Below are positions 38,130-46,333 of a DNA stretch of 64,000 nt, one piece after another. This DNA comes from JAHDHW01 sp965220465 (GTDB lineage: Bacteria; Bacteroidota; Bacteroidia; Chitinophagales; Saprospiraceae). How positions within the stretch are numbered: position 1 is the stretch's first letter; the number at the start of each line of letters is the position of its first letter. The stretch spans positions 558,001 through 622,000 of the forward strand of contig CBDCPZ010000025.1 of assembly GCA_965220465.1 (NCBI GenBank), written 5' to 3'. The notes under the pieces were generated by a model, which made no database searches, was not told the origin of the DNA, and saw only the letters and a list, made by a program, of their open reading frames with translations. The translations under genes were made by a program, and so were the position numbers.

Positions 38130-38801
38130 ATGAATAAGATCCTAAAATTTAGTTTCCTTTTGGTTTTGTTTTCCTTATGCTTTGCAATTGCTGATGTCGA
38201 TGCCCAAAATTATGGGAGGAAGAAAAAGAAGAAAAAGAAAAAGAAACCAGCCAAAACTGAAAAAACAGACGAATACTTTGATGACAGCGGTAATTTCGCT
38301 TCGCACTTGTGGTTTGGCGGCGGATTTATACTGGGCTTTAGTGGAAATAACATTAGTAGTTCTTTTGCTGCTGGAATCACCCCGATGGTTGGATATAAAA
38401 TAATTGATGAATTATCTGTTGGCCCTACTGCAGGTATTCAGTATAACTACTTAAAGGGGTTTGATTTAAATAACAATATAAAAAAAGGGAATGCATTCTC
38501 CTGGTCATTAGGAGCATTTACGCGTTACAAGTTTTTCAAGACCTTTTTTGCTCATGCAGAATTCGGGATTGAGAATAATGAATATTTTCAAGGCGTTAGC
38601 GGCTATCTTTTGACGGATCAGAATGGAGATGTATTAACCGTCAGACAGCAGTATAATAATTTTTATGGCGGGCTTGGCTATAATTCGGGAGGAGAATTGA
38701 TTGCCTTTGAGATGTACATCGTTTACAATTTCATTGATCGCCTTGACGATATTTATTATAACCCGTTCAATTTGCGATTCGGGATCACTTATAAGTTTTA
38801 A
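38130..38801 (+). CDS. Small outer-membrane beta-barrel protein with poly-lysine N-terminus
   Basis: This 223-residue protein has a signal peptide (FSFLLVLFSLCFAIADVDAQ), then a run of nine Lys after Gly-Arg (residues about 30-40). A barrel-like domain of amphipathic strands follows: HLWFGGGFILGFSG, MVGYKIIDELSVGPTAGIQYNY, AFSWSLGAFTRYKF, FFAHAEFGIEN. It ends in NLRFGITYKF, with the terminal Phe typical of outer-membrane barrels. This resembles the porin-like or OmpA-like 8-strand barrels of Bacteroidota. The role is unknown. The lysine run directly after the cleavage site is unusual for an exported protein. Confidence 0.8.
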   Translation: MNKILKFSFLLVLFSLCFAIADVDAQNYGRKKKKKKKKKPAKTEKTDEYFDDSGNFASHLWFGGGFILGFSGNNISSSFAAGITPMVGYKIIDELSVGPTAGIQYNYLKGFDLNNNIKKGNAFSWSLGAFTRYKFFKTFFAHAEFGIENNEYFQGVSGYLLTDQNGDVLTVRQQYNNFYGGLGYNSGGELIAFEMYIVYNFIDRLDDIYYNPFNLRFGITYKF

Positions 38802-38810
38802 ATTTTAAAA

Positions 38811-38862
38811 GGGGCGAGGAGCGAGATTTCAATTGAATCCTCGCTCCTCGCCCCTGACTCCT
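38811..38862. repeat. Palindromic intergenic repeat, copy A
   Basis: A 15-bp perfect stem, GGGGCGAGGAGCGAG (38811-38825) with CTCGCTCCTCGCCCC (38840-38854), is followed by TGACTCC. It begins 9 bases after the stop of the barrel gene and lies between convergent genes, where it can also act as a terminator. The same core appears at 45380 and 50841. Confidence 0.75.
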
Positions 38863-38881
38863 TACCATCTTATCTTTTCCA

Positions 38882-41389
38882 CTAAAATCCAAAGCTCAAG
38901 CCCAAGAGATAATTTCTTCCAGCCTGCGGATAAAACCCAGTCAGATTATAAATGTTTCCACCTTCGAGTCGGGTATGCGGATCGTCCACACGACCATCGT
39001 AGTTTTTTGAATTATATCGATAGGTCCAGGCATTCGTTGAATATTTGGAATCAAAGATATTTCTTACCAAAAGAGTAAATCCTATTTCTTTTACAAACTT
39101 GGTTTTAAGCTTGAAATTAATCCTGAAATCACTAAAAAAGTAAGGATCCAGAATGGTATTTTCATTAGAAGTATTATCGATGTATTGTTTGCTGATGTAT
39201 TTTCCTAGAAGCGCAAAAGTCAGTGATTTTTGATTATCGTTTTTAAAAATGTTATAACTCAATTCAGCACTAACAATAACATTTGGCGAAAACGCGAGAT
39301 CTGTATTTTCCAATTTATGTTCAAATTGAAGTGGCTCTAGTTCTTCGGGAGGTGTATTTTCAAAATCCTGATCCCAGTAATCCCAATTGTCAATATATTC
39401 AGTAAATTCTTTTGCCTTATTAATACTGAACGTAGCCGAAGCATTCAAATCTAGGCCATTAGAAACTTCAGTACCTGCGACCAGCTCAATTCCCATTCGG
39501 AAGCTTTTTGGAATATTGATGCGCTTTGGTGCCCCAACGTCATTGATTTCACCAGTCAATGCCAATTGGTTTTTGTAGTACATGTGGTACAAATTTACAC
39601 TCAGTGCCGATTTTTCCCAGTTTTGTTGGAAGCCGATTTCTGTATTAAAAAGGGTTTCGTGTTTTGGTCGATTTTGGGGCGATGATTCTACGTAATCATT
39701 TCGATTAGGTTCTCGATTGGCAACACCGAAAGAGGCATAAGATTTAGTGCTCTCCTGAAAATCATAAAACAAGCCAACTTTGGGGTTAAAGAAAGAAAGT
39801 GCTTCTTTCTGTTGAACATTTTCACCTTCTGTATCGATTCCAAAGAATTCATAATTAACTTGTCGAAATTGAAGGTCGAGATAACCGTTGAGCGGATTCG
39901 CCAATTGATAATTTGCTTTTCCAAAAATATTAAAATCCATTTTTTGTGCATCATTATCATAATATCGATAACCTAACTCCTCGTTGCTAAAATACTCCGC
40001 CCAAATCACCTCGCCAAAATGCTTGCCCTGATAATTATTCCAGGCTCCGCCGATCACAGCCTCCAGTTTTCGACTGTCGTTCGTATAATTCAAGGAATAG
40101 GTAATTCCATAAAAGTCATTATCCAGCCAGCGACGGCGGATGAGATTCGTTTCGGTAATCGTCGTATCAACAAATTGTATATCTTTCAAACCATAATCGC
40201 TTAAAAGCTGAGCTGCTTTATATTCTTCAAAATATCCGGAACCTTTAGTATAAAAACCTGCCAGATTTAAGTTCCAATTCCGATTCAAAACATGATTGTA
40301 TAAAAGTTGATAATGCGTTTGGGTATAATCATCAACCTGGTTAGAATAGGGTTCTCCTTCTTTTTCTGTCCCGGCTGTATTGAAAGTGCGAAGTTGAGAG
40401 TCATTGACATATTGAGCAGGCACGCCGTTCCAGGATTGGTAAGTTATTTCATGCCCAGAAAATATATTAAATCTCAAAGAATTATTTTTTCCAAGATAGA
40501 TTCCGGAAAGGTAAAACGAAGTTAGGTCAGCTGTCGCTCTATCGATATAACCATCAGAAGTGATTCGGGATATCCGCCCGTCAAAAGCAAATTTTTCATC
40601 AATCAGACCTGTTCCAAAAGAAGCATTTGCTTTCAAAGTATTGAAAGAACCCAGAGAACCGGACAGATTTCCATAAGCTTCTGAATATAGTTTATTTGAA
40701 TTTAAATTGATGGAAGCGCCGAATGCGCCTGCTCCATTGGTAGAAGTCCCAACTCCGCGCTGAATCTGAATATCTTCGGTTGAACTTGCAAAATCCGGCA
40801 AATCTACCCAAAACACAGCTTGTGATTCTGCATCGTTGAGGGGAATGCCGTTGATCGTTACATTAATTCTCGAAGGATCTGTCCCTCGAATCCGGATTCC
40901 GGTGTATCCAATTCCGGTTCCGGCATCCGAAGTAACTATTGCCGATGGGGTCCACTTCAAAAGATAGGGAACATCCTGCCCCAGGTTATTTTTTTCAATG
41001 GTTTCCTTGCCCAAGTTGCTGTAAGTTATCGGTGTTTTTTCACCTGCGCGGGTTGCTTTTACCACTAATTGATCTATTTCAATTGCTTCCTCAATCATTT
41101 GCACATTGAGTAAATAACGCTCGACATCAGGCGGAATCTTAAGCGCACGTTTCAAAGAGCGGTAACTCACATGAGAAATATAAATCTGATGCTCTCCCAA
41201 AGGAACCGCCTCGATGGTGTACCTTCCGTCACTATCGGTCAAAGCCCCTTTTTTACTTTGTAGCAACATGACATGAGCACCGACTATTGGCTGTCCATTT
41301 ACATCAGTGATTTTCCCAGCAAGCGAGCACTGAGCATGCAAATACCCTGCAAGCATTAGCAAGCCTAATCCAATAATTAATTGTTTCAT
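38882..41389 (-). CDS. TonB-dependent receptor, TPP-riboswitch controlled (probable thiamine-compound uptake)
   Basis: This 835-residue outer-membrane receptor starts at the ATG at 41389: the signal peptide MKQLIIGLGLLMLAGYLHAQ begins there, so an upstream in-frame ATG is rejected. Residues about 20-100 are a carboxypeptidase-regulatory-like domain (GKITDVNGQPIVGAHVMLL). The plug spans about 110-230 (GIRIRGTDPSRINVTINGIPLNDAES), and the rest is a beta-barrel ending YLLGLSFGF. A TPP riboswitch directly precedes it. TPP-regulated TonB receptors for thiamine or its precursors are established in Bacteroidota, so that substrate is likely. The usual partner PnuT is not next to it; a NadR-like ATPase lies upstream. 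The 3' end is convergent with the barrel gene. Confidence 0.9.
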   Translation of the reverse strand: MKQLIIGLGLLMLAGYLHAQCSLAGKITDVNGQPIVGAHVMLLQSKKGALTDSDGRYTIEAVPLGEHQIYISHVSYRSLKRALKIPPDVERYLLNVQMIEEAIEIDQLVVKATRAGEKTPITYSNLGKETIEKNNLGQDVPYLLKWTPSAIVTSDAGTGIGYTGIRIRGTDPSRINVTINGIPLNDAESQAVFWVDLPDFASSTEDIQIQRGVGTSTNGAGAFGASINLNSNKLYSEAYGNLSGSLGSFNTLKANASFGTGLIDEKFAFDGRISRITSDGYIDRATADLTSFYLSGIYLGKNNSLRFNIFSGHEITYQSWNGVPAQYVNDSQLRTFNTAGTEKEGEPYSNQVDDYTQTHYQLLYNHVLNRNWNLNLAGFYTKGSGYFEEYKAAQLLSDYGLKDIQFVDTTITETNLIRRRWLDNDFYGITYSLNYTNDSRKLEAVIGGAWNNYQGKHFGEVIWAEYFSNEELGYRYYDNDAQKMDFNIFGKANYQLANPLNGYLDLQFRQVNYEFFGIDTEGENVQQKEALSFFNPKVGLFYDFQESTKSYASFGVANREPNRNDYVESSPQNRPKHETLFNTEIGFQQNWEKSALSVNLYHMYYKNQLALTGEINDVGAPKRINIPKSFRMGIELVAGTEVSNGLDLNASATFSINKAKEFTEYIDNWDYWDQDFENTPPEELEPLQFEHKLENTDLAFSPNVIVSAELSYNIFKNDNQKSLTFALLGKYISKQYIDNTSNENTILDPYFFSDFRINFKLKTKFVKEIGFTLLVRNIFDSKYSTNAWTYRYNSKNYDGRVDDPHTRLEGGNIYNLTGFYPQAGRNYLLGLSFGF

Positions 41390-41482
41390 GAAAATAAAAG
41401 TTAAATTTGAAATAATCCACAAGCCAAGGGGTTAGGCCTGTTTGTTATCTCAGCATATCACCATTGCTGCGTTGGAAAGCAG

Positions 41483-41588
41483 TCATTTCCCTTTCCGGCA
41501 TTATCCGAACAGGTTCAATGGGTATGATCTCAGCCAAATTCTGTAGTTAATTTTTTAAAAAACCACTGAATTCAAGCACCCCAAACGA
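41483..41588 (-). promoter_or_regulatory. TPP riboswitch (THI element)
   Basis: On the minus strand I see GGGGTGC, then GGCTGAGATCATACCC and TTGAACCTGTTCGGATAATG, the conserved THI-box blocks. The P1 helix forms between TCGTTT (41583-41588) and AAATGA (41483-41488). The element starts about where the promoter at 41595 would initiate, and ends 94 bases before the TonB receptor ATG. The expression platform is not obvious; it could act on translation. Confidence 0.95.
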
Positions 41589-41594
41589 GCGGCG

Positions 41595-41628
41595 CAAAGG
41601 TAAAAAGTATTTTGACGGAAATATCAAT
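41595..41628 (-). promoter_or_regulatory. Bacteroidota promoter driving the TPP riboswitch
   Basis: On the minus strand TACCTTTG (41595-41602) is an exact -7 match and ATTG (41625-41628) lies 22 bases upstream. The predicted start point coincides with the first bases of the aptamer, which supports the call. Confidence 0.55.
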
Positions 41629-41694
41629 AATCTATTTTTTTTTACATATCCCAAAAACAATCCAATAATTTTCTTCCCGTCTTTAAAAATCAAC

Positions 41695-42210
41695 TCATTT
41701 TATCAAAAGTCGTTCAATCAATTGACTGGCTTTTTGAAACCGCTCTTTTTCATTTCCTATTAATTCGGTAAAGGATTTATGGTAAAAGGTGAGTTCTTTT
41801 TTATAAATCTCATATAACTCAGCTCGTTCATTTGGGTTCTCGCGTTGAGGATCAAATTGCCATTCCACGTCCGTTCCACAAAGCAAATAATGGTCATATT
41901 TTCGTTCTTCAATCCATTCTAAAATTTGAGGATCACATTTGCCGAAATTAAAATTTGACCATATTTTGATCGTCAAAAGATCTGTATCACAAATCAAAAT
42001 TCCATTAGTTAATAAACTTTGGTGCTTTTCATAATCAAGTTGCCCTTTCGCTATTTCAAACAAATCAGACTCAACGTAATCTCGATCTAAATTATTGATA
42101 AAATATCGTGCAAATTCGGGAACTATCGACGCCTCAAAATAGTCCGCCAATTGTTTGGCAAGAGTAGATTTACCTGTGGATTCAGGTCCTGTCAGTACGA
42201 CTTTTAGCAT
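41695..42210 (-). CDS. NadR-like P-loop ATPase/kinase
   Basis: This 171-residue protein belongs to the AAA_28 / NadR-type kinase group. The Walker A motif GPESTGKST is at about 8-16, PEFARYF near 35 and a Walker B-like ILICDTDLLTIKIW near 72-85. NadR kinase domains phosphorylate nicotinamide riboside. In Bacteroidota similar ATPases are often found with TonB receptors and Pnu-type vitamin transporters and are thought to trap the imported vitamin by phosphorylation. Here it lies just upstream of the riboswitch-controlled receptor on the same strand. A thiamine or NAD-precursor kinase role is therefore plausible, not proven. It is shorter than full NadR, with no adenylyltransferase domain. Confidence 0.8.
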   Translation of the reverse strand: MLKVVLTGPESTGKSTLAKQLADYFEASIVPEFARYFINNLDRDYVESDLFEIAKGQLDYEKHQSLLTNGILICDTDLLTIKIWSNFNFGKCDPQILEWIEERKYDHYLLCGTDVEWQFDPQRENPNERAELYEIYKKELTFYHKSFTELIGNEKERFQKASQLIERLLIK

Positions 42211-42233
42211 AATTAGCTACTAAAATTAATTTG

Positions 42234-42241
42234 TATTTTTG
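42234..42241 (+). promoter_or_regulatory. Candidate -7 element for the cupin gene
   Basis: TATTTTTG matches TAnnTTTG and lies 34 bases before the ATG at 42276. No good -33 element is visible. Confidence 0.3.
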
Positions 42242-42275
42242 AAAATTAAAGAAATCTAATACAACTTTTCATAAA

Positions 42276-42671
42276 ATGAAAAAATATACTTTTTTACTCG
42301 CTTTGTTTATTCCTGCATTTCTAATCGCTCAAAAACAAGATTTGAAAAGTATAAAAATAGATAAAGATTCCCTGGAGAATATCAAAGTTTTTCCGCTACA
42401 TTCTGATGAGCAAGTCAGTGTTTTTATCGTTTTTGCTAAAAACGAAGTAGCCTTACATAAACACGAGCACCATACAGAAATAGTAAAAATCCTTGAAGGC
42501 AAAGGCATTATGACACTTGGCAATGAAACGTTTAAAATAAAAAAAGGCGATTTTTTCATCATTCCGCAAGGAACGCCACACTCCGTCCAAACGACCAGCA
42601 AAAAACCACTCAAAGCGATTTCGATTCAAGCGCCAAAGTTTGAAGGAAAAGATCGAATCTTTTTGAATTAG
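42276..42671 (+). CDS. Exported small cupin protein
   Basis: This 131-residue protein has a signal peptide (KKYTFLLALFIPAFLIAQ, cleaved near 19) and one cupin-2 domain. Cupin motif 1 is HKHEHHTEIVKILEGKG (about 67-83) and motif 2 is GDFFIIPQGTPHSV (about 99-112). The His and Glu residues suit a metal site. Cupins include enzymes and binding proteins, so the substrate cannot be told. The signal peptide puts it in the periplasm. It is divergent from the ATPase gene and stands 100 bases before a T9SS protein on the same strand. Confidence 0.88.
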   Translation: MKKYTFLLALFIPAFLIAQKQDLKSIKIDKDSLENIKVFPLHSDEQVSVFIVFAKNEVALHKHEHHTEIVKILEGKGIMTLGNETFKIKKGDFFIIPQGTPHSVQTTSKKPLKAISIQAPKFEGKDRIFLN

Positions 42672-42771
42672 TCGGAAAAAACTATTTTTTTACCAAGGTC
42701 ACCATCGCTTCGTTAGCCTAGTAAAATATTTGTTATAAATTAGCTGCATATAATATCTAAAACTAAAAGCT

Positions 42772-43791
42772 ATGAAAAAGTATTTCTTAACTATTTTATT
42801 CCTTATTTCAACCTTACAATTAATCAATGCTCAAATTACGTTGACTGCTTCCAATAATATGGAAGTTGGTGAAAGCTATTTTTACAAACCAGTATTTGTA
42901 ACTTCTTTCGATCCCGGAGCAAGTGGAGCCAATGTAGTTTGGGATTTTAGTGGCCTTATCCCAATGACTCCCTTACCAACAATAACACAAGTAGTCGAAC
43001 CAACTACCTTAACCAATAACGACCTTTTTCCTGATGCGAATATTGGCATTCAAAAGGTTGGAAAGAATGACGAATCGTATCATTACACTTCCAATGAGGC
43101 TCAAGGTTTTTACGGAGAAGTTAGTTACATTGATACTTTGGCTACTTATATTATTTATAGCGATCCACAAGACTGGCTTCGTTACCCAATGACTTATGAA
43201 GATGAATTCCAGGATACTTTTTCCGGCACCGGAGAAAATAACGAAGCATTTGACCGAAATGGTACGACAGAAGTACGTGCAGATGCTTATGGAACATTGA
43301 TTTCACCGTCGGGCGTATTTAATAATGTCCTCCGGGTTCATACTGAAATGGAGTATACTAATGAATTCAATAACTATGGTGTTGACTATATCATTTCACG
43401 TTTTGTTTGGTATGATAAGGAAATCGGTATGCCTTTGATGAAGTATCAGAAAACTAATATTGAGGGACTTGAATTCCATTTACTTGAATTTATTGACGCA
43501 TTGACCATCAATACTTCTTCTCCATTGACAGAAGAAATCAATCTATCCGTTTTTCCTAATCCAACAGCTGATTGGGTTAATATTGAGTATGTTTTAAAAG
43601 AAAATGCAGATGTTAACATATCTGTTTGTAATCTTTTGGGCCAAGAAGTTTTAATCGTTTCTGATAACACTCAGAATACCGGCAGTCACCAAATCGATGT
43701 TAATTTGAGTGATTTACCCAAGGGTACTTATTTTGTAAAAATAACTATCGACAACCAGGTAGCAACTCATCAGGTATTGGTACAAAAGTAG
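42772..43791 (+). CDS. Secreted protein with T9SS type-A sorting domain, unknown function
   Basis: This 339-residue protein has a signal peptide (FLTILFLISTLQLINAQ). An uncharacterised beta-rich domain occupies residues 20-245 (GASGANVVWDFSGL; DPQDWLRYPMTYEDEF; TTEVRADAYGTLISPSG). A type-A sorting domain fills about 255-339 (LSVFPNPTADWVNIEY ... LPKGTYFVKITIDNQVATHQVLVQK). The central region resembles a group of Bacteroidota secreted proteins with no assigned activity. T9SS tails of this type are removed on export and the product is released or linked to LPS. It is probably monocistronic. Confidence 0.88.
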   Translation: MKKYFLTILFLISTLQLINAQITLTASNNMEVGESYFYKPVFVTSFDPGASGANVVWDFSGLIPMTPLPTITQVVEPTTLTNNDLFPDANIGIQKVGKNDESYHYTSNEAQGFYGEVSYIDTLATYIIYSDPQDWLRYPMTYEDEFQDTFSGTGENNEAFDRNGTTEVRADAYGTLISPSGVFNNVLRVHTEMEYTNEFNNYGVDYIISRFVWYDKEIGMPLMKYQKTNIEGLEFHLLEFIDALTINTSSPLTEEINLSVFPNPTADWVNIEYVLKENADVNISVCNLLGQEVLIVSDNTQNTGSHQIDVNLSDLPKGTYFVKITIDNQVATHQVLVQK

Positions 43792-43889
43792 GCGTTCGTC
43801 TAACTGTTTTTGTGTATTGAAAAAGACCAGCATCCTTATACCCTTTTTTAAAAAGAGGGTAAATTTTGGATCGCAATATCGTTTTAATT

Positions 43890-44327
43890 TTATTTGACAA
43901 TCCCCTCATCCAATTGATCCACAACTTCTGAAAACATTTCTGTTTGATTTTTCAAAAGCTTGGATATGGGGCATTTTTCACCAATAGTTACCAGCCGTTT
44001 TATTTCAATCTCTGTTAAATCTTTATTTCCAAAAGCGAGTTGTTTAATGATTTTGATTTGTTTTCCCTGCTTGGTTTCTGTTTCTACTTTTTCAGCAGTA
44101 ACTTTTATCTGACCCAGCTCCCAGCCCTTTCGCTGTGCATACATTCGGATTGTAATTGCGGTACAGGAAGCCAGCGCTCCCAAAAGAAAAGCTGTAGGAT
44201 GCGGAGCTTTATTGCGGCCACCTCCTTCTTCAGGTTCATCAACATAGAAAACGTGGTTATTTCCTATGATTCGGGTGTAATAATTTTGTTCACCTAATGT
44301 GGCGAAAACATGATTTTTTTTGGGCAT
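43890..44327 (-). CDS. OsmC/Ohr family peroxide-detoxifying protein
   Basis: This 145-residue OsmC-family protein keeps both redox Cys. One is in the LASCTAITIRMYA helix (about residue 55) and the other in EKCPISKLL (about 118). Family members reduce organic hydroperoxides through this Cys pair. It is the last gene of a minus-strand run with spacings of only 6 and 4 bases to the two genes before it. The run continues up to pirin and MarR, so it fits a redox-stress operon. Confidence 0.9.
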   Translation of the reverse strand: MPKKNHVFATLGEQNYYTRIIGNNHVFYVDEPEEGGGRNKAPHPTAFLLGALASCTAITIRMYAQRKGWELGQIKVTAEKVETETKQGKQIKIIKQLAFGNKDLTEIEIKRLVTIGEKCPISKLLKNQTEMFSEVVDQLDEGIVK

Positions 44328-44333
44328 GATAAG

Positions 44334-44702
44334 CTAGTTTGATTCTTTAGACATTTTATTTGAAAAAGGTTTTATTTCCATCGCCGTATGAATTTTAAAT
44401 ATAATGGCCAGATCGTTAACAAAATGCAACATTTTTGCAGGACTGGCATCAGCGGTTCGCTGTAATAATTGAATTGGAACAGTTGCATTCTGAGCTTTCA
44501 TGAACGCCACCAAATTATCTCTTTGTTCTTCTGGTAAGCCTGCTCCAATTGCTACAAAATCTACATGCTCATCTTTCAAAATTGCTGCAATTTTTTCTTT
44601 TTCACTACTTGCAAGGATCTTTCTTCCAAACTTTTCCAGCTCTTCGGCAAGGATTTCCAAAGTCGTTTGTAATCGGCCAACGATTAATATGGTAGGTTCC
44701 AT
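44334..44702 (-). CDS. Small receiver-like protein of unknown function
   Basis: This 122-residue protein starts ILIVGRLQTTLEILAEELEKFG and has a VDFVAIGAGLPEEQRDNLVAFMK segment. The order of strands and helices recalls a CheY-like receiver fold. However, the acidic phosphorylation pocket and the usual DxxMP motif are missing, so it is not a functional receiver. It may be a stand-alone sensor or ligand-binding domain. It lies between the FMN reductase (4 bases) and OsmC (6 bases), so it is certainly co-transcribed with them. Confidence 0.7.
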   Translation of the reverse strand: MEPTILIVGRLQTTLEILAEELEKFGRKILASSEKEKIAAILKDEHVDFVAIGAGLPEEQRDNLVAFMKAQNATVPIQLLQRTADASPAKMLHFVNDLAIIFKIHTAMEIKPFSNKMSKESN

Positions 44703-44706
44703 TTAT

Positions 44707-45276
44707 TTAGTTTTTATTTTTCACAAAATTAATTCCTTCAGTCAACCAAAGTAGTTCGTTTGCAAATTTTTGAAAAGAATTATACATATTTTCCTCAATT
44801 GGATTCCCTTTTTCATCAAAAGCTTTTCCAACATTCGCAACCAACAGTTTATAAGGCATCGGAAAAGCGCCAAGGCCAAGGATATATTTTTGCAAATCGT
44901 GTGAAGCATTGATTCCTCCTCTCGCTCCACCTGAAACCATCACCACTCCAATCGGTTTTTTACTATACTCTTTATAAAAATAATCCAACGTATTTTTCAG
45001 TACCCCAGGAAAGCTACCGTTATATTCCGGAGAAGCAAAAACCAAAGCATCCGATTGATCCAGAATATCTCCAAATTCCTCTAACCGATCAGGCGGATTA
45101 GGATTCCTCCCGCGTCGTTCTTCCATGATTGGAAAATTGTAATCGAGTACATCAAGTATTTCCACTTCGCTGACGTTTTCTTTAGTTTCTAAAACTTTAG
45201 CAAGATAATTTACTGCTTTTGGCGTCTGGCGCCCTAATCTGGCTGAACCAGAGATAATTGCAATTTTGAATGACAT
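44707..45276 (-). CDS. NADPH-dependent FMN reductase family protein
   Basis: This 189-residue flavodoxin-like enzyme has the FMN phosphate loop GSARLGRQTPK (about 10-20), and SPEYNGSFPGVLKNTLDY (about 82-99), which binds the isoalloxazine ring. GVVMVSGGARGG near 110 completes the flavin site. Family members (ArsH, azoreductase and quinone-reductase types) transfer electrons from NAD(P)H to quinones, azo dyes or metals. Its neighbours are pirin, MarR and OsmC, which suggests electrophile or quinone detoxification. The gap to pirin (135 bases) is filled by palindromic repeat copy B. Confidence 0.9.
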   Translation of the reverse strand: MSFKIAIISGSARLGRQTPKAVNYLAKVLETKENVSEVEILDVLDYNFPIMEERRGRNPNPPDRLEEFGDILDQSDALVFASPEYNGSFPGVLKNTLDYFYKEYSKKPIGVVMVSGGARGGINASHDLQKYILGLGAFPMPYKLLVANVGKAFDEKGNPIEENMYNSFQKFANELLWLTEGINFVKNKN

Positions 45277-45305
45277 ATTTTTTGTTTTTTTTGTTAAGTA
45301 ATTTG

Positions 45306-45409
45306 AGGAAAGAGGCGTCAGGAGTCAGTGGTGAGGAGCGTGTGAAGTATATTTTGCGTAACTGACCCCTCTCGAATCACTCGCTCCTCTCCCCTGACTC
45401 CTCTTTCCT
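45306..45409. repeat. Palindromic intergenic repeat, copy B
   Basis: Imperfect arms GGAAAGAGG...GTCAGGAG...GAGGAGCG (45308-45340) face CGCTCCTCTCCCCTGACTCC...TTTCC (45382-45409). The shared core CTCGCTCCTCTCCCCT is at 45380-45395. It lies 2 bases past the stop of the pirin gene, inside the operon. Confidence 0.7.
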
Positions 45410-45411
45410 AT

Positions 45412-46272
45412 TTAAACCATCACCCCCATTCGACCCATTTGAAAATCGCGCATGGCTTCGAGGATTTCTGTTTGGGAATTCATGACATAAGGTCCCCAGG
45501 AAACTACGGGTTCATTGATTGGATCTCCAGCTAAAAATAGAATTAAACTATCGCTTTTCGCTTCGATCTCAAAGTTATCGCCATCGTTTGAAAAATAAAT
45601 TAATTGTTTGTCGCCGATTTCCTGACCTTGAACAAATGTATCTCCATGAAGTTGATAAAGCATCGCATTTCTTTCTTCCGGAATTGTAATATCAAGTTTG
45701 CCTCCTTTTTTCAGTTCAATAGTAAAGGCAGTGATATTGGTCAACGATTCGATCGGTCCTTTTAGGCCTTTATAATCACCGGAAATTACATTCAATTTTG
45801 CTTTTCCATCTTGATCGATAAAGGTTGGAATAGCTTCTTTTTGAAATCCCTGATATCTCGGCTGAACCATTTTTAAGTGTTTGGGCAAATTGATCCAAAG
45901 TTGAATCATTTCAAACTCACCGCCTTCTTCTGTAAATTCTTTTGGCGGGCTTTCGCTGTGCAATATTCCGAGGCCAGCGGTCATCCACTGAACTCCTCCG
46001 GCATTGATAACGCTATGGTTTCCACGTGAGTCTTTATGCTCAATCGCTCCTTTAAAAATAAAACTTACGGGTTCAAAACCGCGGTGAGGATGAGCTCCCA
46101 CCTCCATTACATTTTTCCCACCAGGAGCCTGTGTTTTGGGTCCGGCGTGATGTAAAAGAATGAATGGGTCAACCCGTTCCAATCCAACAATCGGTAACGG
46201 CTGGTGCAATTTTATTGGCCCCATCATCACTTCTTTACTGTTTATGATTTTATTTATTTTTCTATTTTTCAT
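45412..46272 (-). CDS. Pirin family protein (quercetinase-like cupin)
   Basis: This 286-residue bicupin carries the pirin metal-site motifs: HPHRGFEPVSFIFKG near 62-76, HKDSRG just after it, and GILHSESPP near 107-115. Bacterial pirins have been linked to quercetin 2,3-dioxygenase activity and to redox regulation. The enzyme substrate here is unknown. It follows the MarR gene by 61 bases on the same strand, with two candidate MarR operators in that gap. MarR-pirin-reductase clusters are common in response to phenolic or quinone stress, so this is likely an induced detoxification protein. Confidence 0.9.
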   Translation of the reverse strand: MKNRKINKIINSKEVMMGPIKLHQPLPIVGLERVDPFILLHHAGPKTQAPGGKNVMEVGAHPHRGFEPVSFIFKGAIEHKDSRGNHSVINAGGVQWMTAGLGILHSESPPKEFTEEGGEFEMIQLWINLPKHLKMVQPRYQGFQKEAIPTFIDQDGKAKLNVISGDYKGLKGPIESLTNITAFTIELKKGGKLDITIPEERNAMLYQLHGDTFVQGQEIGDKQLIYFSNDGDNFEIEAKSDSLILFLAGDPINEPVVSWGPYVMNSQTEILEAMRDFQMGRMGVMV

Positions 46273-46286
46273 TATTAAACATTTAA

Positions 46287-46315
46287 TTGGTTATAACAAA
46301 ATTTGTTTAGAACAA
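46287..46315 (-). promoter_or_regulatory. Two tandem MarR operator candidates before pirin
   Basis: A perfect TTGTT-N3-AACAA repeat (46303-46315) lies next to a one-mismatch copy TTGGT-N3-AACAA (46287-46299), centres 16 bases apart. The pair is in the MarR-pirin gap, 14-43 bases upstream of the pirin start. The same sequence overlaps the MarR promoter at 46796-46808. Confidence 0.6.
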
Positions 46316-46333
46316 CAGTTTAGTCAAAAAAAA

